Positions 24,301 to 35,530 of a stretch of 64,000 bases of DNA are shown here, piece after piece (position 1 is the first letter of the stretch; each line of letters begins with the position of its first letter). The position numbers were made by a program, and so were the translations under genes. The stretch is from Canis aureus (lineage: Eukaryota; Chordata; Mammalia; Carnivora; Canidae). The stretch spans positions 34,302,501 to 34,366,500 of the forward strand of contig NC_135612.1 in the NCBI RefSeq assembly GCF_053574225.1, given 5' to 3'. The notes beneath the pieces are model-generated. The model searched no databases and had not been told where the DNA came from. It saw nothing but the letters and a program-made list of their open reading frames with translations.

Positions 24301-25537
24301 CCTGGACAGCACACAAGTCACATAGCGGTGACAGTAATTAACACCTCACATCTCTTGGGAAAGATTAAAATTCAAGGTGACAGGTAGTCATTTAAGGAGA
24401 AAATATCTTTCTTTTTAAAGGAGAATTACAATGCCAGGGTGCCAATTGATGTAATGGTTTCATGATTTTATATCAGCATGAATGGCAGTTTTGGGAAACT
24501 TAAACCTCCATCTTTTTCTCAAAGAACTAAAATTCTCGTGTTTACAACCATGGGACTGGGAGAAGGAACAAAAACAAGTGGACTCTGGCAGCCCTGCCTG
24601 TGAGAGAGGCCACAATCACCTGTAGTCTCGTGAGACTGTAATTTCTCTGCTCTTCAGGGCACATTCCCAGAAGACTCCACTGCTGGTCCAGGCTAACTCC
24701 CTGTGACCTTTCTACACAAATTCCTGTTTAGGCATCTGCTCACAAAGGGGTTTGGGACTTAGAGTTTATGAGGTTTGCCTGGAGATTCTGACATCCACCT
24801 GGTCTAAGTCCAAAGGCTCTGGATCAGGGGTGAGCTGGCTATGAATCCATGTCAATGACCACTGTCAGGAAGGGAGAGAGAGGCTGAGTGTCTGGACCCT
24901 CAGCAGAGTCATGACCACCTGAGAGGCATACATTCTACTTCCAGGGGCAGCAGGGATGCAACCCTTTGGTGGTCACCTCAGGTCCTTTGCTAGTGCCTCC
25001 TCTCAGGCTGTGTAGAACCCCCCTAAGATGGAGCCCACCGTTTGTAGTATCACTTTACTAAATATAAATGAGCTGTCCTCAATTCATTTGCTTGGACCCC
25101 CATTCACCTGATTCTCTAATTTCCTGTAATTCAGTTATTTCACAAATTAAATTCTTATTCAGGTTCAAAGCATTTAGCAAGATGACCTCTGATTGAAACC
25201 TATTAGATCCAAATAAAGATAAACTGTACAATTAAGTATTCTCTCCTGGGCTGAGGCAATCCATCTTGACTATACTTTTAGCCCACAAATAGGTTCACAC
25301 TGCCTCTCCCAACCCAGCAAAGGCAGTAGCAGCCCAACAGCAAATTCAGTAATATTTCCAGCTTCTTTTAAAACTGAGCCTGACCATGACCCTCTGTAGC
25401 TAAAAATGTTTGTTTGTTTTTTTTAGGATGCTTGCGAAGTATAAATTTGAAAATCCTAAAACTGTATATTGTCAAATATGTTTCAAGTATTGAAAATTCC
25501 CTTTTCTGTATTCAATAAATGGAATGTCAATACAAAT
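18380..25537. other. Mostly unique intronic sequence, over 7 kb
   Basis: The longest block without a young repeat. A possible L2 end lies at about 20003-20075 (acctgaaacaatgcttgacc) and a MIR-like piece at 22955-23035 (the mirror of 'ttttacagatgaggaaactgag'). (GTTT)n lies at 20558-20580 and a purine-rich tract at 20615-20690. A hairpin with an 11-bp stem (ATTACAAGGAG) lies at 21130-21165. I found no splice-flanked exon in it by eye. Confidence 0.4.
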
Positions 25538-25793
25538 GAAACTGCCTTTAGGGATTATAAGGGAAAGGAGGGAAACTGAGTGGGGCAAAATTAGAGAGGA
25601 AGACAAATCATGAGAGACTCCTAACTCTGGGAAACAACCACAGGGCTGTGGAAGGGGAGGAGGTTTGGAGGGTGGGGGTAACTGGGTGATGGGCACTGAG
25701 GAGGGCACTTGATGGGATGAGCACTGGAAGTTATACTATATGTTGGCAAATTGAATTTAAATTTAAAAATAGTTAAAAAGAAGAAACTGCCTT
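25538..25793 (+). mobile_element. Short L1 3' end with 11-bp target duplication
   Basis: The body (25549-25782) is L1 3' UTR only: gagactcctaactctggg, a G-rich tract at 25650-25680 and a degenerate A-rich tail. GAAACTGCCTT flanks it at 25538-25548 and 25783-25793. It is more diverged than the L1 ends at 9.5 and 42.5 kb. Antisense to GABRG3. Confidence 0.9.
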
Positions 25794-26732
25794 CCTCCTT
25801 TAGTTGAATATATTCTCATGCAACAGACATGAGAACCAAGAATCACAAACATGTATCTGATTTGTAGAATTAATTATGATATGACCTTGGGGCTCCCTCT
25901 AAGCCAGGCTGTGGGCACATCTCTGTTCATCAAAATGACAGCCAGTGCCTGAGAACTATTCTAAGAAGGCAGTGGGCCTCATTCTTCTCAGTGAGTCTGC
26001 AGATAATCATGATGGCCCATAATGCTGCTACATATCCTTTACTGAAGTGTGCACACCTGGACTTTTTATTCCTCAGTAATGCTGGAGATGTAAGAAGCAC
26101 AAGGCTGGAAAGTGTCAGAGAGTATACAGATACTTGACCAGAATGTTCCTTCAGAACACAGCCACCTAACGATGCCCAATATGCTGGATTTTAAGTGAAT
26201 CTGTGTTGGAAAGCAAGCAAGCATGAACAATTATGCAACTAGCTGAGTAAGCAACTCAGCAACTGATACCATATGGTCCCACTGAAGACATTGTCTTATT
26301 CTGTCTTTAACCATATCAGAGTATTAAAGAGAAGTCACTGAAGAAAGATTTTAAATAAACAATAAAATATATGAAGCAAGAAAAACATAGGTATAGCCAT
26401 GGTTAACAGTTGAGTTTGGGTATACTTCTTCCTGAAGACATAATATTACTCTAAGCCTTTGTGAGCTGCAGTTGTGCCTGGTGATAGTCTACCTCTAAAA
26501 GAAGGCTGGAAGACAAAAGGGTAATGGATATTTTCTTCCACTCCACGACTGGGATAACATTATAAAAGCACAGGCCTACTTTCTGGGACCTCCAAAAAAC
26601 ATGCCTCCCCAACTGAGAGCAATAAAACATGAACATGAGAGGACTCTGAAGCTAGAATTCAAAGAATTTCCTATCAATGTATAAAGAGCAAAAGAAGTAT
26701 GGAGGATAAGCCTTCTTCTGTAATATAGAACT
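25794..26732. other. Unique intronic sequence
   Basis: Nothing recognised. Confidence 0.4.
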
Positions 26733-26831
26733 GCAAACTAAAGACTGACATGGAAACAGTGTGTGTGTAAAGATGTGTGGTCAGTGTTCCTCTTCACACA
26801 CAACCTGTTTCCTTGTCAGTCTTTGGTTTGC
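26733..26831. repeat. Long imperfect hairpin (99 nt)
   Basis: Arm 26733-26773 pairs with 26791-26831 at about 36 of 41 positions around a 17-base loop. The outer part (GCAAAC, AAAGACTGACA, GGAAACAG) is almost perfect. It could be a small palindromic DNA transposon or a pre-miRNA-like structure. I do not recognise it as a named microRNA. It would fold from transcripts of either strand. Confidence 0.7.
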
Positions 26832-27239
26832 AATACCAATTACACAGGCCTAGAAGCACAACAGAGGAAGTTTTGTGGCCGTTTTCACACTGCTGGGGAA
26901 TAAAAGAACAGGCCAGAGAGACACTGAGGAAGAAGAAATAATTTAAGAAAAATATAAGGACTCAGGGCATGCCTGCCTGCTCCCTGTTGTCATTCTGCAC
27001 TCTGAACTTTCCACAGTCCTCAAGTCAAGCTAACATCCACCCCCTGCACTGACACAGCAAACATAATTAGTATCACCATTTGCAGACGAAGAGATTGAAA
27101 CTGTGCTCCAAAGTCAGGCAGGGTTTCTCTGTATACTTAGGATTAATTGGTCTGTTGGCAGGGATGAGGTTTGTTGTAAAGTGAAGGGAAAGCCATACTG
27201 CAGAGGGCATGCTGCCTGTGGAGTGACAGACGTGGGCAT

Positions 27240-27390
27240 GGGTCTCAGGCCAGTGTCTAACTGCACATGGTTCTGTCTCTGAAAAGATGCTGGTGATACT
27301 GACTTCATGGGACTATGTGAGGACTAAATGAGATAATTTGGGTAAATTGTTTGGTGGGCATTGGCAACCCAGTAAATGCTAGTTCCATTC
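27240..27390 (+). mobile_element. MIR element fragment
   Basis: The stretch 'atgtgaggactaaatgagataatttgggtaaa ... cccagtaaatgctag' has the wording of the MIR 3' half. MIRs are ancient tRNA-derived SINEs shared by mammals. A backward MIR-like piece also lies at about 27070-27118. Confidence 0.6.
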
Positions 27391-27739
27391 TCTTGCTCTT
27401 TCACTGAATGCACACCTTTTTTTTTTTTTTTGATAAAGCAAAGTAGTGTGATGACTGACATCCCTTGATACCCAGCGATTTCAGATTTATGGTTTTATGC
27501 TTTACCTGAAAGCTGTTTAAATTGATTGTTGCCAAAGCATATATCACCTCATTCATTCCAAATAGCTTATCTGCGGTAGATGCTAGGTGCACTCCAGAGA
27601 GAGGAAATGGTTGGATGAACTATTAGGCTGAGTGCAAACCAATAAGGATGGAGCATGAGGTAGCAACTTTCTCAAATCTGTTCTCCTGGTCAGAGCTGGT
27701 GAGATGTTTTGTCCTTCTCTGAGTGTCCGTGATGTGCCA

Positions 27740-28010
27740 TGAGGCACTCAGCACAAGCCCTTTCCACCTGTTGTTCCTTCCTGCTGAGGATGCCCCAATG
27801 CCCACTCCAAGCCTCACACTGCCTGCTCCCCTGGCTAGCTTCAACTCATCTCTTCACATCTCACAAGTTCATTGAGGAATCCTCCGATGATGTCTCATCT
27901 AGGTCAAGCTCCATTATAACATCACTTCAAAGCTGGTCACTCCATTTCTCCAAATAATTTACCTCAACTTGTATAATCCTCTGTTTCAGTGGTTATGTGA
28001 ATCCATGACT
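27740..28010 (+). mobile_element. L2 fragment
   Basis: Order and wording (aagccctttccacctgttgttccttcctgctgaggatgcc ... ttcaactcatctcttcacatctcacaagttcattgagg) follow the mammalian L2 3' region. Heavily diverged, and antisense to GABRG3. Confidence 0.55.
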
Positions 28011-28074
28011 CCTGTACCTTCTACTACTATACCTTCACCTTGATTTCACAGGCCATGTCTAGTTTCACTCCTAG

Positions 28075-28735
28075 GATAGTGACTGGTACAAAGAAGGTGT
28101 GTGGCCATCAGCTTCTAAAATGGCTCCAAATATCTCTTCCTCCTGGCATTCCAGCCCTTGAGGATTTTCCCACCTTTCCTGTGGGTTGGACCTCATGGTA
28201 TGCTCTGATGAACAACAGGGCAGAAGTGATGGGGTGTCACCTTCAAATTAGAGATAAAAATTTCCCTCTTACACATTCTCTCTCTCCTCACTCTTCCTTC
28301 TTCCTTTTTCCTTTCCTTCTTTCCTTCTTTCCTTCCTTCCTTCCTTCCTTCCTTCCTTCCTTCCTTCCTTCCTTCCTTCCTCAATCTCTCTCTCTCTCTG
28401 GCCTCTCTCTAATACAACCAGCTGCCCTGTGGAGAGGCTGATGTGGCAAGAACTGAGGGAGGCTCCAGCAAAGGCCAGCAAGGAACTAAGACCCTTGCTG
28501 GGTCCAACAACCAGTGAAGAATCAATTCTTGCCAGTATCCTCATCAATGGATCCCTCCCCTAACTCCAGTCAAACCTTGAGATGACTGCAGGTCTGGCCC
28601 TATTTGCTGCCTGTGAGAGATCTTGGAGCCAAGATGCCAGCCAATTGTGCCTAGATTTCTGGCCATATAAACTGAAACAAGATATATGCCATTTTAAGTC
28701 ACTGTTAGGGTAATAGGTTATGCGGCAATAGGGAG
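28075..28735 (+). mobile_element. MLT1-type LTR carrying an expanded TTCC repeat
   Basis: Recognisable MLT1 parts in order are: GGCAGAAGTGATGGGGTGTCAC (28219-28240), the CT-rich segment, CAGCTGCCCTGTGGAGAGGC with 'gtggcaagaactgagg' (28420-28460), 'ttgagatgactgcaggtctgg' (28576-28596), and the end 'taataggttatgcggcaata'. MLT1 is a non-autonomous ERVL-MaLR relic of early mammals. The (TTCC)n array lies where MLT1 normally has a short CT-rich stretch. Confidence 0.75.
28329..28380. repeat. (TTCC)13 microsatellite
   Basis: About thirteen pure TTCC units, with imperfect pyrimidine repeats on both sides (28290-28400). The open frame across it on the minus strand is a repeat artefact. Confidence 0.97.
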
Positions 28736-31580
28736 CTACCCATACTTAACTGTATACTCGTGACCTGATGGAGAAATACATACTGATGGACAATGTATAT
28801 TTACATCCAAGCAATAGGAGAAAAATGTGGTATTTTTTCTGAGTTGTAGAAAAATAAAGTGGTTCACAAAATTCATTTCAATAAACAATTCTTCCTGTGC
28901 TTTACTGAAGAAAGCATTATTAAAGAAGTCATAGGTGTTGGAGCTGAAAAGATGGAAATAATTTGTCTGGGCAGGGAGGAACTTTCAGGCAGTGGAAGAA
29001 GCATATACAAGCTAATCAGATTCTGATAGAGCAAAAGATAGTTACCGAGCAGCCACTAAGGGCAGCCACTGAGCCCTGCAAAAGCAGGACCCTACCCCTA
29101 AAGGCATGACACTAAGTACAACACACAAACCAACAGAGAAAAAGTCAACAGTGATATCTGCAAGTGTCTAACACACATCCGTAGCCGGCTTTGTGATCAC
29201 TCTGGAAATAGTCTCCTGCCAAGCCTGGAATGATGGCAGAAGACTGCTTGGGAGGAGGACAACATTACAAGTTATTACAGGCAAAGAGAAGAGCTGAGAG
29301 CATTCCTGGTGGAAACAATGGTACTAGCCAAGAGACAAAGTCCCATGAGCCTTGTGGAAAGCTTGACCATCCATGGCAAGGAGTTTGGAGCTGAGCCTGG
29401 AAGCACTGTTCCCATTTAAAAGATGTGAACAGATGGTCATGAGGAGTGGCCAGGAGCCCCCAGGCTGGGGAGCCTCCTACAATATCATGCCAGCAACACT
29501 TGGTGATGTGACAGCAGATGGAATGGAAGGCAAGGAGCCAGAGATGGTACCCAGGGAAGGTAAGCCAGCTGTAATCACACAACCATATGAAAGAGCAAAG
29601 GGAATGTCTCAAAAACTTTCCAGCAGAGGGCTGACCAGCTTATTTTGCACATTCTGGGGGGTTACTTGGCAGCTATGCCAGGAAGATTAGAAAAGGAAGC
29701 ATCCAGAGTCAGAAGCACAAGAAGAGAGCAGCATTCTAGGTGAGGGATTTTCAGACAGGATTTTCAGCCACCTGCCTATGGGCCCCCCAAGGCAGGTGGC
29801 TCCCTGAGGTGGTGGGAGGGTCCAAGCAGCATGGCTCCAGCTTCCTCTTCCTACTTGCCTCAGAGAAGTTCTGACATCTACCTATTTTATGTATTTTGAT
29901 TCTATGTAAGAATTTAGGAAATAGTGTATGTGTGGGGGAATTGCACAGCTACTCTATTGAAATTGTCTAGTTCAGGTGAAAAATCAGTGAAGAATGAGGT
30001 CTTCCATCAACACTGAGAATGGGGATGCAGAACCCACCAAGGCAGTATTTTGCATCAAGCTAGGCCACCAGGATGCTGTGTCCTCAAGTACAGACCTGGT
30101 CTTTGAGAACCTCATTCACGGAGGTAATCTGGGGCTCTCTTCCTCAGTTTCCTCTAAATAAATCAGGCACCACAAAATAAGACCTAAAATAGGAGACCTG
30201 CCTTGCATGTAGAACAGTGCTATTCCAGAGGATTTCATGCTTCTTTATGGCTATGAAGACCTACTTGAGGACTTCTTGTACCACTTTAAGGGCCAAGAGA
30301 GCTCTACCAGGGACTGCAGTGGCCTAAGTTCTTGGACTTACAGCATTTTTCCTCTCACTGTGTCTTCCTGTGGATGCAGAGATAAGTTCAGAGCTCTGGC
30401 TTCATACTGGTAGCATCACCCAGGCAGCATACCTGGCGACAAGACATATTTGAAAAGTAAAAGACACAAGATCAAAGATAATTCTGACTTTGTCCATTTC
30501 TTTTGAGTGGCTGATTTTGCAAATGAATATATTGCTAACAATATGGAAACCAAGAAGCAGAAGTTTGGATTGACAAGGATGTTAAGAATTCCGCTGAGTG
30601 AGGAGTAGTTACCAGATAGACACACAAGATCTAGGAAGAAATCAGAAATCATGTCCACAGCTTAGACTAAAAAAACCTCACAAGATGCTCAAATCATAGT
30701 TTTCCAAACAAGGAGCACTGTGTACAGTGCATAGCATCTAACATTCTCTCTTTCAGTGCTTTTAGTTTGCCCAGCACTGCTACATAGAGAGATTTTCAGA
30801 AAAAAAAAAAAAAGAAAACAAAACAAAACCTAAGATGCTCCTCAAATACTGGATGCTAGAAGAGTTTTCACCCACCAGTGTACCTGACAGAAACGTCAGC
30901 TCCTCATAGAGAATGGGTCTTGCTGGTCAATTTCATCAAAAGAGACTTATTCAAAAAAGACTGGACAATTCCAGAAGGAAAAAGAAAGGGAAACTGAAAT
31001 CACAGGGTCACTTTTTTTTTTAAATCTCATGTAAATTCCTTTTAAAAGCTGAAACCTTATTGCTTTCCTCATTCAAATGTCTTTCTCAAAATCTCTAACT
31101 TGTGACTTTGAAGCCAAAAGGAAAGAAAGGAAAATAGTATTTTACTGCTTTATTTGATAATTCACTTCCTTGCATAGCTCCAAGGATGAGTCTATCTTTA
31201 GACTTCGATATTATGAAAGAGAAGGATGGGCAAATTAGAGTCTAGAAACAAAAGGTAAGTGATTGCAAATCATTGGCACAATTAATTGTTGGTAGGAAAT
31301 GTTGAGTTTCTTTCAATATTATAAAATATAATTTCCCCTTTGTGTCATAGGCTCATGAAATTGTAGGGCATTTACTTTAGAAGAGATCAGAGAGGATACT
31401 GGAGGGATGCTTCTTCTCCCCAACACTGTCCCCAAGACCTTGATTTCCATTGAGGCACTTCAGTAACCTGGGGGCAGCTTCTGGGGGCCAAGGTGCAACC
31501 TGCTCGCCTCCAAGGCTCAGCCATTTGTTTCATTCCATTTCTTTCCTCTTGCAGGATTTCGGGCGCTCTTGGGTGGATGA
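28736..31580. other. Unique intronic sequence with one perfect hairpin
   Basis: At 29766-29801 AGCCACCTGCCT pairs perfectly with AGGCAGGTGGCT across a 12-base loop. An A-run lies at 30800-30813. No exon recognised. Confidence 0.4.
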
Positions 31581-31799
31581 AGAAAGACTAGGCAGGGATC
31601 CCTGGGTGGCTCAGCAGTTTGGCGCCTGCCTTTGGCCCAGAGCGCGATCCTGGAGTCCCGGGATCGAGTCCCGCGTCGGGCTCCCGGCATGGGGCCTGCT
31701 TCTCCCTCCTCCTGTGTCTCTGCCTCTCTTTCTCTCTATGTCTATCATAAATAAATAAATAAATCTTTAAAAAAAAAAAAAGAAAGAAAGACTAGGCAG
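31581..31799 (+). mobile_element. Young SINEC_Cf SINE with perfect 15-bp target duplication
   Basis: The body (31596-31784) has the canonical head GGGATCCCTGGGTGGCTCAG, GGGATCGAGTCCCGCG as B box, a CT-rich middle and an A-run tail. AGAAAGACTAGGCAG is repeated exactly at 31581-31595 and 31785-31799. One of the best-preserved SINEs in the window. Antisense to GABRG3. Confidence 0.97.
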
Positions 31800-34409
31800 T
31801 GTGGTTTGTGCGGACTGGAGCGTATCTCAGGATACTCCCAGCTGTGGGTGCCTGCGTGGCAGCCTGAGGGCTATGAACTCAGAAAATGGTCATGGATAAG
31901 CTGACTCCCAACCCACCTCGGACACACAGCTCCTCCTAACTGGCCTAGCTCTGCTTTGCTGCCATGAGCTGCAGGGTGACTCCAAGTGCGGGGATGTGGG
32001 CAAGGGGCAGCTGCATCACCAAAGCAAAGACTTGGCAGAGTCAACAGGGAAATAAGAATCAAGTTGAACAATGGGAGGAGGGCAGAAGCACAAAGAGGGA
32101 ACAAAAGTATCTCAATAAGGAAGAACTTCCTGGAAAGATAAAACAAGAAGCAGATTCTTTTAGGTAAGTGGCTAAATAAGTGTAAAGGAACTCCACAATG
32201 GGAGTTTCTCAAGACTGGTATAAAGTATGACACCTATATTTAAAAACAAATTCTCTATAATTTCAAAGTTGAGTTACTTCTTACTATTTATTACATCCTT
32301 TCCACTTGAAGATTATTTTCTTATGATTGAATTTCACAAACCTGTACTGTATTAACCCTCTTCTATGTGCACAGAATCCTGGAAAATGACAGCAAGAGAC
32401 AAAAAAAGAATGTTTCCCAAGAACTGAACTCCAGGAGCAGTTAAAAATGTTAGGGGTCACACACATATATTTAGCTAGTAGGAATATGAAGAAGCATGGA
32501 GAAGGACAGGAGGCAGCTGGGGGAACCCAGGAAGAGCCCCTGCCAGGACTAGCCTGGACAGGAGGATGATGGGCTGGGAAAAGGGAGGCTGGACAATAGC
32601 TGCTGGAGCCTAGGATCTGTGGCAGTGTGTGAACGACTGACAGCCCCCAAGCAAACAAGATGTCCCCTGTTGCCATTTGCAGTCCTAGAAGCACAGGGGA
32701 TGAGCATGGTATCTGCTCCAAAGGTCAGCCTCTCTTGCTCAACTCCTTATTCTTCACAAATGAGGAAGAGAAAATATGCACACATTTTCCTCTTTCTCTG
32801 GATCTTTCCTGTTCCCTTTGCACCTGTGCTCTGCCCTTGGGAATGCCAAGCTCCAAGCACCCCTGAATGTCCACACTGCACTGCTCACACCCCCCACATC
32901 CTGATACCGGGGAGAGGATGGTGGTCACTCCAAAGTGGGAAAGTTGTCCATATGTTTCATGAAGTTTCTACTGTCCAGGTCATTCTGCTGTCCCACCACA
33001 GGCACCTTGTGAAGCTGGCAGTGTCAAGAGTAGTCAGTTCAAGGAAAGAGGGAGAACACTGACTAAGCACCACAGCCCACTGGAATGAGTGCATCTGCAA
33101 TGGGAGCAGGACCAGTGAGGAGGAGGATCCTGTATTCATGGATATAACCAGTGCTCATGGTCCTCCTTCACCGCAAAGGAAACATGCAGTTCTGAGGAGA
33201 CCTTGGTATAGAATGTTATGACTCCATGAAGCCCTGAGCAGCACCTTGCTATGTTATTCATAATATATTCCAGGTGGTTTCGGTATACCTCAGGAAATTC
33301 CTGACTGCAAAATGTAAGTTACTTCCATTGTGACTGATTTGAAATGATGCTTGTGGTTATTTCTATGGAACAAAAATTATCAGAACATCAGATGCTTTAG
33401 TAGGGAAATAATCCCTAGTCATAGCAGTGTGGCTTTCAGGAAAATGGCATTTAACTGATGTGATTTTGAATTGTGGCATTTTCCCCAAGAATCCATATCA
33501 TGTTAGTAACTTAAACTGACTGAAATAGTATCTGGAGAGGGACACACATTCCTATCTGGTTAAGATTATCTAACACAGACATGTACCTGACCAGCATCAC
33601 AGCAGGTACTGTAAGAGGCACAAGGATGAGAAAGCACCTATAACTTCAGGGATCTTAAAGCTAGATTCAAAGGATAAAAGTGTACACTTCCAAGCAATAC
33701 CAGTATTTAGTGTTCCAAGCCTAGCATTGTGCAGATACTAGGGTTTATTAGTGAACAAGATGCTAAAGGTCCTGCTCTCCAGAATGTACATCCCTAAATA
33801 TTACTCCCACAATTCCATTCTCAGAGAGTTTCATCCATTCTATCATTTATCCATATCACCTCACACACCAACTGCAAGTCTGCTCTGAGTCCTATATGTG
33901 TGCTAGTCAGGGGATGACAGAAACACAAACCCATTCCCTGGGGGACTTCTGAGTCACATAAGAAAGAAAGATATGAAAATAGCAGTTATCAACTATGATG
34001 AGGTGTCCTGGCCACAGCAATTATAGGGGTGCCATAATATATGATATTCACCTTGACCTTGGGATTGAGACCTCACTCAAAGTGTGAAACGGGGTACAGT
34101 CACCAGGAGGGGCTGACACCAGTGGGTGCCCTCTTGGTGGAGGGGATGGGCTGCCATTCTCCCTTCTGTATAATATCCCTCAGCCATGGGTCATGTCCAG
34201 TGACTCATACTGACACCCTCCTTCCCCACGTAGGAAGTCTCAGTGATGGTGAGCTAAAAACGGCTGCCAGCCTGGTCACAAGTCCCAGGTATGGCTTTTG
34301 CAGAACCAATGAACAGCTTCATTTTTGGAGTGGGAGATTCAGGAAGCACCATTCACATCTGTAGAACCAGCGTTGGCTTCAAGTTTACTTTGAAGTTTAC
34401 TTTACTACT
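31800..34409. other. Intronic sequence with possible L2 relics
   Basis: Worn L2-like text lies at about 33590-33640 and 33830-34020 (catttatccatatcacc ... gatgaggtgtcctgg). No exon recognised. The open frames around 32284-33062 are on both strands and look like chance. Confidence 0.35.
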
Positions 34410-34500
34410 TCCATTTACTCTCTGTGGGTGAGTCTTGTGCTCTTCATTATTAAGTGGAATGATAATCCTTAACTCATAGGACTGTCCTAGAATAGTATAA
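34410..34500 (+). mobile_element. MIR-like fragment
   Basis: 'gtgggtgagtcttgtgctcttcattattaagtggaatgataatccttaactcatagg' follows the middle of MIR (cctcatctgtaaaatggg-type segment and the following region). Heavily diverged. Confidence 0.45.
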
Positions 34501-34756
34501 TAGTCTAATATATATATGACTATAATATATAATATGAAACATAACCTAGCTAGGGGAGTAGCTATACAGAGAGGGAAGCTACTACTGCTTCCACTGAAGG
34601 GGTGACCTGTCAGTTACCCCTGCTCAGATGCTGAGTCCTGAGAAAGGGGTAAAGGTAATGGGTGAACTATAGCCTCCTTGAAGCAAGTCAGGATCACATG
34701 GATAGTGACAACCTCTTACAAATGACCAGAACCTGCAAAAGATGGGGTGGGCCCTG

Positions 34757-35045
34757 TCTTGGTTTGCTAGGGCTGTCACAACGAAGTACCACAAACCAGG
34801 TGGCCCAAAAAACCACCTGGTTGTCTCACAGACAATCTGGAGGCTGGAAGCCCAAGATTATGGTGGTGTCAGAGTTGATTCCTTCTGTGAGACAACTCCA
34901 ATATGACCTCATCTTAACTAATTACACTTACTATGACTCTATTTCCAAATAAGGTCACATTCTAATGTATTTGGGGAAAAGACTTCAATAAGTGAATTTG
35001 AGTAGGGAGGTTGTAATGGGGAGGGGGATATAATTAAGTCAATCA
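34757..35045 (-). mobile_element. MLT1-type LTR, internally deleted
   Basis: Reads backwards from GGTTTGCTAGGGCTGTCACAA through 'caacgaagtaccacaaacc', 'tctggaggctggaagcccaagat', 'atgacctcatcttaactaattacactt' and 'ccaaataaggtcacattc'. These are MLT1/MaLR LTR landmarks. The middle is missing between about 34885 and 34900. A small palindrome (AACCAGGTGG/CCACCTGGTT, 34794-34822) replaces the usual A-rich part. Confidence 0.75.
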
Positions 35046-35199
35046 CAGATCTCATTAACAATATTTATAGATGCTACCTGCTGCCTCCAGGGAACTAGGG
35101 GGCAGGGGTAAAGCTGGCCTTTCAACTCTCTGTATAGTTGGGGTACAGCATTATTTTTGAAAGATAAGCTACATAATTTACCTATTTGGAAGCTTCCTT

Positions 35200-35530
35200 A
35201 AGGTTTCCTCCTGAACCTACAATAAAATCCAAACATCTTACTATGACAAAGTCCCCACTGTGATCTGGCATCAAAAAGAAATCATATCTAACTCTCTCTA
35301 CTCTCATATAAGGATATGTGGTCACATTTAAGTGTTTCATTTCTTTGTGTATCTGGCTGAAAATTGAAGCCATCGTGTTGTTCAGTAGTTTACGCCATAG
35401 GAATGGAAGGTGCATAAACACTGTGGCCTTTTGTGGCTTATTACAAGACAACATGTCCCATTACCTGCCTCAGTATCTGGCACATAGTGGGTGCTTAGTA
35501 ATATTTATTGGATTAATGAAGTCCACTAGC
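35200..35530 (+). mobile_element. L2 fragment
   Basis: Contains 'ataaaatccaaacatcttac', 'ccccactgtgatctggcat' and, at its end, 'gtatctggcacatagtgggtgcttagtaatatttattggattaatgaa', a typical L2/MIR-family 3' end. Antisense to GABRG3. Confidence 0.65.

Noticed and set aside
28193..28547. Lys/Glu/Gly-rich repeat protein on minus
   Set aside because: Direct result of the (TTCC)n array inside an MLT1 LTR.
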